64,000 nt of DNA from CAVRXT01 sp049644285 (GTDB lineage Bacteria; Acidobacteriota; Terriglobia; Acidiferrales; UBA7541), in the NCBI GenBank assembly GCA_049644285.1, contig JBARRP010000296.1:1-64000 (forward strand). The letters run 5' to 3'. Every line of letters starts with the position of its first letter. The first letter of the stretch is position 1. The translations under genes and the position numbers were made by a program. The notes under the pieces were generated by a model. That model was not told where the DNA came from. It searched no databases and worked only from the letters and a program-made list of their open reading frames with translations. This document shows, in pieces, positions 35,837 to 44,463 of this stretch.

Positions 35837-37081
35837 ATGGCCAACGACTCAGGCGGTCTTTTCATCTCGTACGACGATGCTTGGCTGCTCGACGGTGTGC
35901 GCACGCCTTTCGCGGACTACAATGGCGTGCTAGGCCTCGTCTCCCCGATTGACCTCGGAATCAAAGTCGCTCGCGCGGCCTTCGAGCGCAGCAGGATTTC
36001 TCCCGCCGATGTTGGCTCCGTCATCGCCGGCAGCGTGGCGCAGGCAAGCTTCGATGCCTATGTGCTGCCGCGTCACATTGGCCTCTACTCTGGGGTTCCA
36101 CTGGACCGCCCGGCTCTGCTGGTCCAGCGCGTTTGCGGCACGGGCATCGAAGCGATCGGACAGGCGGCCGATGCCATCGCGCTGAAGAAAATTGAACTCG
36201 GCCTTTGCGTCGGCGCGGAATCCATGAGTCGCAACCCCATCGCAGCATTCACGCACCGCAGCGGCTTTCGCATGGGGCAGGTTGAGTTCAAGGACTTTCT
36301 CTGGGAGGCGCTGATGGACACGGCGCCGGGCGTCACCATGGGAGACACCGCGGAGAATGTCGCGCGCATGTATAAGATCACTCGCGAGGATGTGGACCGC
36401 TTCGCCGAGTTAAGCTTCTCACGTGCGGTCGCAGCCCAAACCAGCTGCTTCCTAACGGGCGAAATCGTCCCGGTCGTCAGCGAAAAGTTCGAGCTGAAAG
36501 GTTACAAGCCGCGGGGCATTCAGCTCCCCAAAGGAGTCGAGAATCTCGCTGCTGACACGCACGTCCGTCCATCTTCCTACGAGGCACTGGCGAAAATCCG
36601 CCCTGCTTTCGGTGGCGTTCAAACTGGGGGAAACAGCTCCGCCATCGTGGACGGCGCCGCCGCCACGCTGGTTAGTTCCGGGGCGTATGCAAGATCCCAC
36701 GGCATCCAGCCGCTTGCTCGCATTGCTTCCATCGCAATCGTAGGTGTACCACCCGAAACGATGAGCATGGCCCCCGTTTCGGCCATCCGGAAACTCCTCG
36801 ATCGTGCCGGCATCTCTCTGGATGCTATCGACCGCTTCGAGATCAATGAAGCTTTCGCCGCCCAGGTCATCGGCGTCGAGCGCGAGCTCGGTCTCGACCG
36901 CAACAAGCTCAACGTCAACGGCGGCGCAATCGCCATCGGCCACCCGCTCGCCGCAACCGGCATCCGCCTCGCCCTCACGCTTTCGCGTGAGCTGCGCCGC
37001 TCGGATCTGCGCTACGGCATCGCGTCGGCGTGCATCGGCGGCGGCCAGGGCATCGCGCTGTTGCTCGAAAACCGCGGTTAG
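35837..37081 (+). CDS. thiolase (acetyl-CoA C-acyltransferase family)
   Basis: A 414-residue thiolase. The nucleophilic cysteine is C100 in LVQRVCGTGIEAI. The histidine lies in VNGGAIAIGHPLAATG (about 370), and the second cysteine in IASACIGGGQGIALL near the C-terminus; NEAFA at about 338 completes the catalytic set. The enzyme cleaves 3-oxoacyl-CoA to acetyl-CoA plus a shorter acyl-CoA, or runs in reverse. A thioesterase gene follows after nine bases, and the upstream 25 bases hold a palindrome. Without hydroxyacyl-CoA dehydrogenase or acyl-CoA dehydrogenase nearby, a complete beta-oxidation set is not in place; it may finish breakdown of one specific side chain. Confidence 0.94.
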   Translation: MANDSGGLFISYDDAWLLDGVRTPFADYNGVLGLVSPIDLGIKVARAAFERSRISPADVGSVIAGSVAQASFDAYVLPRHIGLYSGVPLDRPALLVQRVCGTGIEAIGQAADAIALKKIELGLCVGAESMSRNPIAAFTHRSGFRMGQVEFKDFLWEALMDTAPGVTMGDTAENVARMYKITREDVDRFAELSFSRAVAAQTSCFLTGEIVPVVSEKFELKGYKPRGIQLPKGVENLAADTHVRPSSYEALAKIRPAFGGVQTGGNSSAIVDGAAATLVSSGAYARSHGIQPLARIASIAIVGVPPETMSMAPVSAIRKLLDRAGISLDAIDRFEINEAFAAQVIGVERELGLDRNKLNVNGGAIAIGHPLAATGIRLALTLSRELRRSDLRYGIASACIGGGQGIALLLENRG

Positions 37082-37090
37082 GAAGGCGAA

Positions 37091-37528
37091 ATGTTAATCA
37101 GCCGCAGGAAGATTCACATCGAGTGGGGAGATTGCGACCCAGGAGGAATTGTTTATTTCCCGAGGTACTTTGAATACTTCGATGCCTGCACCCTTGCGCT
37201 GTTCGAACGGGCAGGCCTACCCAAGCAGCAGATGCTCAAGACCTACGGTATCGCCGGCATTCCGCTGGTCGAGGCACGGGCGCGATTCCTGGTACCCTCG
37301 CAATTTGGCGATGCCGTAGTTGTCGAGTCTTGTGTGGCCGAATGGGGACGCAGCAGCTTCTCCGTCCACCACAAGCTATTCAAGGACGACGTCCTGGGAG
37401 TGGAAGGCGTCGAGAAACGAGTGTGGGTGGTGCGTTCGGAGGACGGCCGAGCTCTGTTCGAGGGGCGCACTGTTCCGCAGGAAGTCAGGGAAAGATTCTC
37501 GGCCTCTCCTCGCGCTAAACGAGCGTGA
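37091..37528 (+). CDS. hotdog-fold acyl-CoA thioesterase, 4-hydroxybenzoyl-CoA type
   Basis: A 145-residue single-hotdog protein. The signature WGDCDPGGIVYFPRYFEYFD at 12-31 is the 4HBT motif, with Asp at the catalytic position and the conserved Gly-Ile-Val-Tyr turn, as in 4-hydroxybenzoyl-CoA thioesterase of the Pseudomonas type and YbgC. A long helix follows (ALFERAGLPKQQMLKTYG). It hydrolyses acyl- or aroyl-CoA to free acid and CoA, probably as a tetramer. It overlaps nothing but starts nine bases after the thiolase, so the two are one transcription unit. The aromatic-type signature hints at an aryl-CoA substrate, which stays an inference. Confidence 0.9.
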   Translation: MLISRRKIHIEWGDCDPGGIVYFPRYFEYFDACTLALFERAGLPKQQMLKTYGIAGIPLVEARARFLVPSQFGDAVVVESCVAEWGRSSFSVHHKLFKDDVLGVEGVEKRVWVVRSEDGRALFEGRTVPQEVRERFSASPRAKRA

Positions 37529-37638
37529 AATGCAACCCCGATCCACCTGATTGACTTAAGCTTTTCCGGTGCGAGGGGCTGGGAGGAAATTAACTTCGCA
37601 CCGTTCGTCACGCAGACGTTGTTGTCGCTTGTTCGAAC

Positions 37639-38097
37639 CTACTGATTTGGTTTGTCCGAGCCACTCGGCGGGTTGGCGGTCTTTCCCTTTCGGTGCTCCA
37701 TGCCCCCCTCTTTGAGTTGCTCGAATTTCTGTTTTTGGTCGGGAGTCAGGAGGGCTTCGATTTGAGGCTTGGTGCCCTCACGGATCTCTTTCATCTTTGC
37801 GTGCTTTTGATCTTCGCTCAACGAGGTGTCGTCCCACGCCGCCTTGATCTGCTTGGATTCGTCTTCTAGAATGGGCTTGAGCTTGGACTTTTGGTCGTCG
37901 GTCAAGTTGACTTGCTGGCTCAGGAATTCCAAACGACGCTCCGCTCCGGCGCGGTGCATGCCCTTACCACCGCCCATTTGACTTTGACCCTGCGAATTAG
38001 GCTGCTGGGCACCTGAATCTTGCGCATGAATTGGGAGACAGTAGGTAAAGAGCACAGCGGCAAATACCATCGCTGCAAACTTAAGACTTTTCTGCAT
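37639..38097 (-). CDS. exported Spy/LTXXQ-like helical protein
   Basis: A 152-residue periplasmic protein. The start at 38097 has AGGAGG five bases upstream and gives a signal peptide (MQKSLKFAAMVFAAVLFTYC... cleavage near IHAQ). After a Gln/Gly-rich linker, the helical part holds two LTxxQ-like motifs, NLTDDQKSKLKPIL and LLTPDQKQKFEQL, the hallmark of the Spy/CpxP/LTXXQ group. Spy is a periplasmic chaperone and CpxP an inhibitor of a sensor kinase; here no kinase lies nearby, so a chaperone or metal-stress role is a guess. The tail is basic and disordered. It is transcribed away from the BNR-propeller gene. Confidence 0.8.
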   Translation of the reverse strand: MQKSLKFAAMVFAAVLFTYCLPIHAQDSGAQQPNSQGQSQMGGGKGMHRAGAERRLEFLSQQVNLTDDQKSKLKPILEDESKQIKAAWDDTSLSEDQKHAKMKEIREGTKPQIEALLTPDQKQKFEQLKEGGMEHRKGKTANPPSGSDKPNQ

Positions 38098-38329
38098 TGT
38101 TCCTCCTTTTGGACGGCCCAATGGTGGCCACTCTCCGAGCACCTATTTTAATTCCGATCAGGCAGAATTCGTAGTGTGAAACCCCCAGTGACCTGCAGCG
38201 AGGTTGTGCGAAGAAGACAAGCCATTTCATAAGTAGCCGGGACGGAGAAGGAGTTGGCTTCAGAGGCTTCCCGACCGAAACCGCCGGGATGCACAAACTG
38301 CAAAGGCCCTTGATTTCGCGATCGCTTTC

Positions 38330-38352
38330 GGCACGGCTATAAAGCCGTGTCC
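38330..38352. repeat. REP-like palindrome, copy 1
   Basis: GGCACGGCT-ATAA-AGCCGTGTCC forms a hairpin with nine-base arms (one G-T pair). It lies in the 390-base divergent region between the Spy-like and BNR-propeller genes. The same core (GGCACGGnT...AnCCGTGCC) recurs at 42544 and 44398, always outside genes, so it is a dispersed repeat family. Confidence 0.75.
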
Positions 38353-38488
38353 TTCCAGAACCATTTATAGATGAGTTCGAGTCTTACTTTATCGAGGGAT
38401 TCTGCTATACGTAAAATCTCCAGAAAAGTCTTCGCCTGCCCCGCGGCGTGGCGATAGAATCCGACGGCCATCCAGAGGAGGCAATCTG

Positions 38489-41400
38489 ATGATTGGTGCG
38501 AGAAGGATCGTTCGGGGTGCTCGCCTGGCGTTGCTCATTGTAGCAGGGCTGGCCGTCAGAATGCCTGCCGCTGGGCAGGCGCTGAACGAAAACACGCTGA
38601 AAGGGATGAAATGGCGGCTGGTTGGTCCGTTTCGGGGCGGGCGAGTGCTGGCCGTCGAAGGAATCGCCGGTGACGTGAACACGTACTACTTCGGTGGGGT
38701 CGCTGGCGGCGTTTGGAAGACGACGGATGGAGGGCTAACGTGGTCGCCCCTTTTCGATAAGCAGCCAGTGTCTTCGATCGGGAGTATCGCGGCGGCGCCG
38801 TCAGATCCAAACGTCGTATATGTCGGGACGGGCGAGGCTTGCATACGCGGAAACATCTCATTTGGCAACGGCGTGTACAAGTCGGTGGACGCGGCGAAGA
38901 CGTGGACGCGCATCGGACTTGACGACACGCGGCACATCGGGAAAGTGATTGTCGATCCGCGAAACCCGGACGTGGTCTTCGTAGCGGCACTGGGGCATGC
39001 CTATGGGCCGAACGAGCAGCGAGGTGTGTTTCGATCGACCGACGGCGGGAAGACCTGGCAGAAGGTGCTCTACAAGGACGACAAAACGGGCGCGATTGAC
39101 ATCACGTTCGATCCGACGAATTCGCATATCCTCTATGCGGCACTTTGGGAAGCGCACCGGACGCCGTGGAGCCTCGAGAGCGGCGGGCCGGGCAGCGGAC
39201 TCTACAAGTCTAGCGACGGCGGCGCGAACTGGAAGCGCTTGGAAGCGCGTGGGCTTCCGAAGGGGATGCTGGGGCGCATCGGAGTCGCTGTTTCGGGTGC
39301 GGATCCGAATCGGGTGTACGCACTGATTGAAGCCGAAGAGGGCGGTTTGTATCGGTCGGACGATGCCGGCGAGAGCTGGGAGAAAATCAACGACGATCAC
39401 CGGTTCCGGCAGCGCGCCTGGTATTTCACCCATATTTTTGCTGATCCGAAAGCCGTTGATGTGCTGTACATCCTCAATACCGGGATGTTTCGTTCTACGG
39501 ATGGGGGAAAATCATTTAACGTGATTGCCGCGCGGCATGGCGATCGCCACGATCTGTGGATTGATCGGACCAATCCGCAACGCATGATCGAAGCAGACGA
39601 TGGCGGCGCGAGCATTACGACGGATGGCGGCCAGAGTTGGAGCTCCGAAGACAATCAACCGACGGCGCAGTTCTATCACGTTGCGACTGACAACCAGTTT
39701 CTTTACCGCATCTATGGCGCCCAGCAAGACAATTCGACTGTTTCGATCGCGAGCCGCTCGGACGAGGGAGCGATTGGAAGGGCGGATTGGTACGCGGTGG
39801 GCGGAGGCGAGAGCGGATTCGTGGTTCCCGATCCGCGGAATGCAAATATCGTGTACGCGGGCTCCTACGACGGTCTGATTACACGCTATGACAAGGGCAA
39901 TGGGCAACTGCGGGACATTTCCTCCTGGCCGCTCAACCCGATGGGATCCGGCGCAGCCGGCCTGAAGCATCGCTTCCAGTGGACGGCACCGATCGCGATC
40001 TCCCCGCATGATCCGGACACGATTTATCACGGTGGCGAAGTTCTGTTTAAGACCACGAATGGCGGGATGAGCTGGACCATTATAAGTCCCGACTTGACCC
40101 GAAATGACAAGTCGAAGCAACAATCCTCAGGCGGGCCGATCACGAAAGACAACACGAGCGTCGAATACTACGACACGATTTTTGCGATCGCTGAATCGCC
40201 GGTCGAAAAGGGGCTCATCTGGACGGGCAGCGATGATGGCCTGGTGCACGTTACCCGCGATGGGGGAAAGAATTGGAGCGACGTCACGCCGAAGGACCTG
40301 CCGGAATGGAGCCTGGTGAGCCTGATCGAGCCTTCGCCGCACGATGCGGCCACGGCGTACATGGCAATCGATCGGCACAAGCTGGACGATTTTCGTCCTT
40401 ACATTTACAGGACAACTGACTACGGCAGGAGCTGGACGAAAATTGCCGGCGGCCTGCCGGAGGGGAGCTACGTTCACGCGGTACGCGAGGACCCCGCACG
40501 TCGCGGAATGCTTTTTGCGGGAACTGAGACCGGGATCTTCGTTTCCTTCGATGATGGGGCGCGCTGGCAATCACTGCAGCTTAACCTGCCGACGACGCCG
40601 ATTCACGATCTCGTCGTGCACGGGAACGATCTGGTTGTCGCCACTCATGGACGATCGTTCTGGGTTCTTGACGACATCTCGCCTGTGCGCCAGCTCCAGA
40701 TGAAGACAGCCGACGAAGACGTCCATCTGTACGCGCCAGGGGTTGCGTATCGCTTTCGCGGCGGGGCGTTCCCGGTTCCCAAAGGATGGTCGCTCGCAAC
40801 CAATCCCCCGGACGGCGCGATTCTGAGTTACGCCCTCAAGTCCGCATCGAAGGAAGCCATCACGCTGGAGATTCTCGATGGCGACGGGAGGGTGATCCGC
40901 AAGTATTCGAGCAAGAAGAAGGAGGAGCAGGAACAACCCAGTGAGGGTCCCGAGTTTGAGAGAGGCAGTGAACAGCTTCCGGCCGAAGCGGGCTTGAACC
41001 GTTTCGTGTGGGATCTTCGTCACGAGCCGCCGAGCAAAGTGCCGGGGGCCGTGAGTTGGGGAGGAGCGGCAGTCGGTCCGCTGGCAGTGCCGGGCAAGTA
41101 TCAGGTGAAGCTGACGGTCGAGGGTAAGAGCCTTACCGCGCCAGTCGAAATCAAGGAGGATCCGCGCATTTCGGTTTCGCAGGCGGAGCTGCAAAAACAA
41201 TTCGAGCTGGGCTTACGGATTCGCGACCGCGTCAGCGAAGCCCATGATGCCGTGAACCAAATTCGCGAGGTCCGCAATCAACTGGATGCCTTGCGGAAAC
41301 GGCTGGGGGGGAATGAGAAGAATAAGGTTCTGGCGGTGGCTGCGGATGACCTCAAGAAGAAAATGGCAGGGATTGAGGAGACATTGATCCAGCCGAAATC

Positions 41401-41674
41401 GAAAAGCTCGGAAGACCCGCTTAACTATCCCATCCAGACGGCAGACCAACTCATGGCGCTGGGGAGCACAGTCGATAGCGCGGATGCGGCGCCGACAGAA
41501 GCGTCTTACATCGTCTTTGACGAATTGAACCAGCGTCTCGACGCTCAGCTTGCCCAGTGGAAAGGCATTCGCGAGAGAGACTTGGCTGCTTTGAACGATC
41601 AGATTCAGAGGGAAAATCTTCCGGCGGTTTCCGTTTCGTCCAAAAAGGAAGGGGAAAGCGGCGGAGGACAATAG
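38489..41674 (+). CDS. exported sortilin/VPS10-like BNR beta-propeller protein
   Basis: A 1061-residue protein with a signal peptide (about 1-31, ending AAGQA). About 40-740 consists of beta-propeller blades with many Asp-box/BNR motifs (TTDGGLTWS, STDGGKTWQ, SSDGGANWK, TTDGGQSWS, TTNGGMSWT, TRDGGKNWS, TTDYGRSWT), giving the VPS10/sortilin or YCF48-like fold often mislabelled glycosyl hydrolase. About 750-900 is a beta-sandwich region (LSYALKSASKEAITLEILDG) of the kind that follows in this family, and the end is a charged coiled coil (about 905-1050: RNQLDALRKRLGGNEKNK). No catalytic role is established; these abundant acidobacterial proteins may bind peptides or glycans. A clear AGAGGAGG precedes the start. 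Confidence 0.88.
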   Translation: MIGARRIVRGARLALLIVAGLAVRMPAAGQALNENTLKGMKWRLVGPFRGGRVLAVEGIAGDVNTYYFGGVAGGVWKTTDGGLTWSPLFDKQPVSSIGSIAAAPSDPNVVYVGTGEACIRGNISFGNGVYKSVDAAKTWTRIGLDDTRHIGKVIVDPRNPDVVFVAALGHAYGPNEQRGVFRSTDGGKTWQKVLYKDDKTGAIDITFDPTNSHILYAALWEAHRTPWSLESGGPGSGLYKSSDGGANWKRLEARGLPKGMLGRIGVAVSGADPNRVYALIEAEEGGLYRSDDAGESWEKINDDHRFRQRAWYFTHIFADPKAVDVLYILNTGMFRSTDGGKSFNVIAARHGDRHDLWIDRTNPQRMIEADDGGASITTDGGQSWSSEDNQPTAQFYHVATDNQFLYRIYGAQQDNSTVSIASRSDEGAIGRADWYAVGGGESGFVVPDPRNANIVYAGSYDGLITRYDKGNGQLRDISSWPLNPMGSGAAGLKHRFQWTAPIAISPHDPDTIYHGGEVLFKTTNGGMSWTIISPDLTRNDKSKQQSSGGPITKDNTSVEYYDTIFAIAESPVEKGLIWTGSDDGLVHVTRDGGKNWSDVTPKDLPEWSLVSLIEPSPHDAATAYMAIDRHKLDDFRPYIYRTTDYGRSWTKIAGGLPEGSYVHAVREDPARRGMLFAGTETGIFVSFDDGARWQSLQLNLPTTPIHDLVVHGNDLVVATHGRSFWVLDDISPVRQLQMKTADEDVHLYAPGVAYRFRGGAFPVPKGWSLATNPPDGAILSYALKSASKEAITLEILDGDGRVIRKYSSKKKEEQEQPSEGPEFERGSEQLPAEAGLNRFVWDLRHEPPSKVPGAVSWGGAAVGPLAVPGKYQVKLTVEGKSLTAPVEIKEDPRISVSQAELQKQFELGLRIRDRVSEAHDAVNQIREVRNQLDALRKRLGGNEKNKVLAVAADDLKKKMAGIEETLIQPKSKSSEDPLNYPIQTADQLMALGSTVDSADAAPTEASYIVFDELNQRLDAQLAQWKGIRERDLAALNDQIQRENLPAVSVSSKKEGESGGGQ

Positions 41675-41788
41675 TTCCGCCGCGTTGACACATCCGTTGG
41701 CATATAAGCCTCCGCCCCGCAACTCGGGACTTAAGATGACGCGGCCGTTCTTCCGCGCCAGCGCTTGAGGCGAGCCAGCGCGGGGGGT

Positions 41789-42445
41789 ATGATTTTCGAT
41801 GAGATGGCGGATGAGCACAAAGAGCTGAAGCGGCCGATCACGTACTGGATTGGCGAAGGGGCAGGCTGGCTTCTGCGCCACGTGGTAAGCGGGCTGGCGG
41901 CGACAGGCATCACGCCAAACATGTTCACGTTTCTGGGCCTTGCTGTGAACGGTTGGGCGGCGGCCGTGTTCGCAATGGGACGCTTCCGGCAGGCCGCGGC
42001 GGTGCTCTTCTTGGCGGGTTTTCTTGATATGGCAGATGGGCAAGTGGCGCGACGCGTCGGGCGCGTGACTGCCTTCGGCGCATTCCTCGATTCCACGCTC
42101 GACCGATACTCCGACCTCGCGCTCTACATGGGACTCGTTGTCTACTACACATTGATCGGCCGGGCGTTTTACATGGCGCTCGCGGCGGTGGCAATGGCCA
42201 GCTCGTTCATGGTGAGCTATTCGCGGGCTCGCGCGGAATCCATTATTCCGAGCTGTAAGGTCGGCTTCATGGAGCGGCCGGAGCGGCTGGTGCTGCTGAT
42301 TATCGGTGGAGCGTTTCAGCGGATGGCGCCGGTGCTGTGGGTGATTGCGACACTTTCGACGGTGACCGTGGTTCATCGCGTTGTTTATACCTGGCGGGAG
42401 CTGCGCGCGGGGCGGGGATTGCCAGCGGCGGAGTCTTTGCTTTGA
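41789..42445 (+). CDS. CDP-alcohol phosphatidyltransferase
   Basis: A 218-residue membrane enzyme with the CDP-OH-P motif in LDMADGQVARRVGRVTAFGA plus FLDSTLDRYSD (D-G-x2-A-R-x8-G-x3-D-x3-D, about 76-98), fully conserved and therefore likely active with Mg or Mn. About six hydrophobic helices surround it. Such enzymes join a CDP-activated lipid or alcohol to a second alcohol, as in phosphatidylglycerophosphate, phosphatidylinositol or archaetidyl-lipid synthesis. Start is uncertain: ATG 41789 (GGGGGG close upstream) or ATG 41804; a TTG at 41765 is less likely. It is convergent with the lipid operon that ends at 42646, and its reaction would fit that operon's products. Confidence 0.9.
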   Translation: MIFDEMADEHKELKRPITYWIGEGAGWLLRHVVSGLAATGITPNMFTFLGLAVNGWAAAVFAMGRFRQAAAVLFLAGFLDMADGQVARRVGRVTAFGAFLDSTLDRYSDLALYMGLVVYYTLIGRAFYMALAAVAMASSFMVSYSRARAESIIPSCKVGFMERPERLVLLIIGGAFQRMAPVLWVIATLSTVTVVHRVVYTWRELRAGRGLPAAESLL

Positions 42446-42543
42446 AATTAGGTTATCCCGCCGTAAGGGGCTAGAGAATCTGTGTGAAAACTCGCGGCGA
42501 ACTCCTCCAGCGGCTGAAGCCTCACTGATTCGATGACGGTCGC

Positions 42544-42563
42544 GGCACGGTTAAAACCGTGCC
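42544..42563. repeat. REP-like palindrome, copy 2
   Basis: GGCACGGTT-AA-AACCGTGCC, a perfect nine-base-arm palindrome in the convergent gap between the CDP-alcohol transferase and PlsC genes, where it could act as a terminator in both directions. It belongs with the copies at 38330 and 44398. Confidence 0.75.
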
Positions 42564-42625
42564 CCGACGAAAAAAGGCGTTGACACACCAACTCTAACGC
42601 CAAGGCTTTTTGTTCTTCGAATGTG

Positions 42626-42639
42626 GGAGCTAAAGCTCC
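42626..42639. repeat. short GGAGCTAAAGCTCC palindrome
   Basis: A second, smaller palindrome type (GGAGCT-AA-AGCTCC) directly before the PlsC stop. A related one, GGGGCTAAAGCCC, lies at 44364. Both have the pattern G3-4CTAAAGCC and occur beside the GGCACGG palindromes. Confidence 0.6.
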
Positions 42640-42645
42640 GACCCC

Positions 42646-43386
42646 TTATCTGCTTTCCAGTTGAAATGATTCTTCGACCGGCCTCGAAACAATTTCCTCG
42701 ACGCGCTGGCGCAAGGATTCGACGGCATCTTTGCCAATGCCGCAGGTATCGATCGTGTCGTGGAGATAAACCGTAAGTTTGCCGGGGTAAAGCATCCAGT
42801 TACCCGTCTGAAAGAATTGATAAGAACCGACAATGCTCATCGGTACGATGGGGACTCCGAAGTTCTGTGCCAGGTTGAAGACCCCCTTCTTGAAGGGGCC
42901 GACGCGGCCATCGCGCGTTCGCGAACCTTCCGCAAAAGCGATCAAACTGACTCCGGAATCAAGAGCCGCTTTCGCCCGGTTGGTCATGATTTCGATACCG
43001 GCATGGCTTGGGTTGTCAGGGACAGGGACGTTTCCGAAGCGGCCCATCATCCAGCCATAGATGGGAATCCGGAAATGAGATTCGAGCTCGAAGCCGCGCA
43101 CGAACTGGGGAATCGCGGAATAAATAACGAACGGGTCGAAAATGTTCACATGATTGCAGACAAAGATGGACGTGCGCTTCGGATCGAAGCCGGGCGAGTG
43201 GCGGACTTCGAATTTCACGCCTGCCAGCCGGAGGATGTTCCGAAAAAAGACGCGCTGAGGCCAATCGTTTTTGCGCGGATCGATGAAAATACCCAACAAG
43301 ACGAGGAAAGTGCACACGACCCCGAAGTGCACGCCGCTCACGGCCCACAAAATCAGCGAGCGAATCGTGAGGTAGAGTTTCCTCAT
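42646..43386 (-). CDS. PlsC-like 1-acylglycerol-3-phosphate acyltransferase
   Basis: A 246-residue membrane acyltransferase. Motif I is FVCNHVNIFDPFV (H-x4-D, about 77-82), and motif III FAEGSRTRDGRVGPFKKGVF (about 151). The N-terminal helix (LILWAVSGVHFGVVCTFLVL) anchors it. It would add an acyl chain to a lysophosphatidate-like acceptor. Its ATG overlaps the stop of the diacylglycerol-kinase-like gene by the ATGA arrangement, so the pair is coupled. It is the last gene of the minus-strand lipid operon; a palindrome lies just beyond its stop. Confidence 0.93.
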   Translation of the reverse strand: MRKLYLTIRSLILWAVSGVHFGVVCTFLVLLGIFIDPRKNDWPQRVFFRNILRLAGVKFEVRHSPGFDPKRTSIFVCNHVNIFDPFVIYSAIPQFVRGFELESHFRIPIYGWMMGRFGNVPVPDNPSHAGIEIMTNRAKAALDSGVSLIAFAEGSRTRDGRVGPFKKGVFNLAQNFGVPIVPMSIVGSYQFFQTGNWMLYPGKLTVYLHDTIDTCGIGKDAVESLRQRVEEIVSRPVEESFQLESR

Positions 43387-44285
43387 ATCAGAACGTCCAA
43401 GGCGTTGGGAAGAATTTCAATCTTTTGGCAGTGCAGGAAGAGGCTTTCGCCGTCCACGGACACGTTTACCGGCCCTTCGAGCTCGAACTCGATTTCCTTG
43501 GCGGCAGAGCGGGTCGCGAGCGGGTGAAGAATGTGCGAGCCGTCGAACAGCCTCGGAAAAGTTCGGAGAAGACCGATGCGGCCGATGGGTCCCCAGCGGA
43601 CATATTCAATCAAGCCGTCCTCCGGCGAGGCGTTCGGAGCAATCATCATCTTGCCGCCAGTGAACTTGCTGTTGGTGAAGGCGAGAAAGAGACAGCGGCG
43701 GCGATCAAAATCATCGGCGTGATCGACGCGAAGGGGAAACGCGCGGCGGTCGAGGCGCACGAGGCATGCGATCACGCCAAGAATATAGCCGAGTTCTCCG
43801 AGGGGCTTGAAACGGCGGTTGGTGAGGGCGGCAACGTCCGCAGCAAAGCCAAGGGTGAGGAGGTTGATCGAATAAAGCTCTCCCTGGGCGTGCGTGAGGT
43901 GCAGGACATCAGCGGGGCGGCGACGGTCGGCGAGGAGGGCCTCGGCAGCCTGTTCCGCGCCCCGCGCAGTGAAATCCTTCAGGAAAGAATTGCCGGTGCC
44001 GAGAGGGAGAAAGCCGAGGGCAACGCGTTCGGCGGTGGGATTGCGAGGAAAGAGTCCGTTGACGATCTCGTAGGAAGTGCCGTCGCCACCCACTGCAAGA
44101 AAATTGCGATAGCCGGCGGAATACCCTTCTTGCGCCAGCTCGATTCCATGGCCGGGACGCTGTGTCTCGGCGATCTCGAGTTCGAGGCCGGATCGGCGCA
44201 GGCGACCGAGCGCCGGGCCGGCCAACTTGCCACACCGCCCTCCGCCTGCGGCGGGATTTATGATCGCGAAGAAGCGCCGGTTCAC
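43383..44285 (-). CDS. diacylglycerol/sphingosine-kinase-family lipid kinase
   Basis: A 300-residue lipid kinase of the DAGK_cat family (DgkB/YegS/LCB5-like). The ATP site shows IINPAAGGG near residue 8, the glycine-rich catalytic block FLAVGGDGTSYEIVNGLF (about 63-80), and GFLPLGTGNSFLKDF (about 95). The second, beta-sandwich domain carries MMIAPNASPEDGLIEYV near 215. It phosphorylates the hydroxyl of diacylglycerol or a related long-chain alcohol/amino-alcohol, giving the acceptor or product matching PlsC. GTG start with GAGG upstream. It is separated from the adenylating enzyme upstream by 180 bases holding two palindromes, so it may have its own promoter there. Confidence 0.93.
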   Translation of the reverse strand: MNRRFFAIINPAAGGGRCGKLAGPALGRLRRSGLELEIAETQRPGHGIELAQEGYSAGYRNFLAVGGDGTSYEIVNGLFPRNPTAERVALGFLPLGTGNSFLKDFTARGAEQAAEALLADRRRPADVLHLTHAQGELYSINLLTLGFAADVAALTNRRFKPLGELGYILGVIACLVRLDRRAFPLRVDHADDFDRRRCLFLAFTNSKFTGGKMMIAPNASPEDGLIEYVRWGPIGRIGLLRTFPRLFDGSHILHPLATRSAAKEIEFELEGPVNVSVDGESLFLHCQKIEILPNALDVLI

Positions 44286-44363
44286 CTCGCGTCCTCGCTG
44301 GATGTCAGAATGAGTCTGCGCTTAATCTTGGCGAGATGGACGACGACACGAAGGATTGCCTCA

Positions 44364-44417
44364 GGGGCTAAAGCCCATGTCCTTGGCGCTGTCTTACGGC
44401 ACGGCTGAAGCCGTGCC
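44364..44417. repeat. paired REP-like palindromes, copy 3
   Basis: Two palindromes 20 bases apart: GGGGCTAAAGCCC (44364-44376) and GGCACGGCTGAAGCCGTGCC (44398-44417). They lie between the lipid-kinase and adenylating-enzyme genes of the same strand, so they may attenuate transcription or stabilise a processed end. The second is the sharpest member of the family seen in this window. Confidence 0.78.
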
Positions 44418-44463
44418 CCAAAAAACACGGTCGCCAGCGAGGCGAGACTGTAGCGAACAATCA

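Noticed and set aside
40571..41200. Minus-strand frame of 209 codons opposite the BNR-propeller gene.
   Set aside because: Shadow of the sense gene, with no leader or domain.
43425..44408. Plus-strand open frame of 327 codons over the lipid-kinase gene.
   Set aside because: Antisense shadow; the minus strand has clear DAGK motifs and coupled overlap with PlsC.
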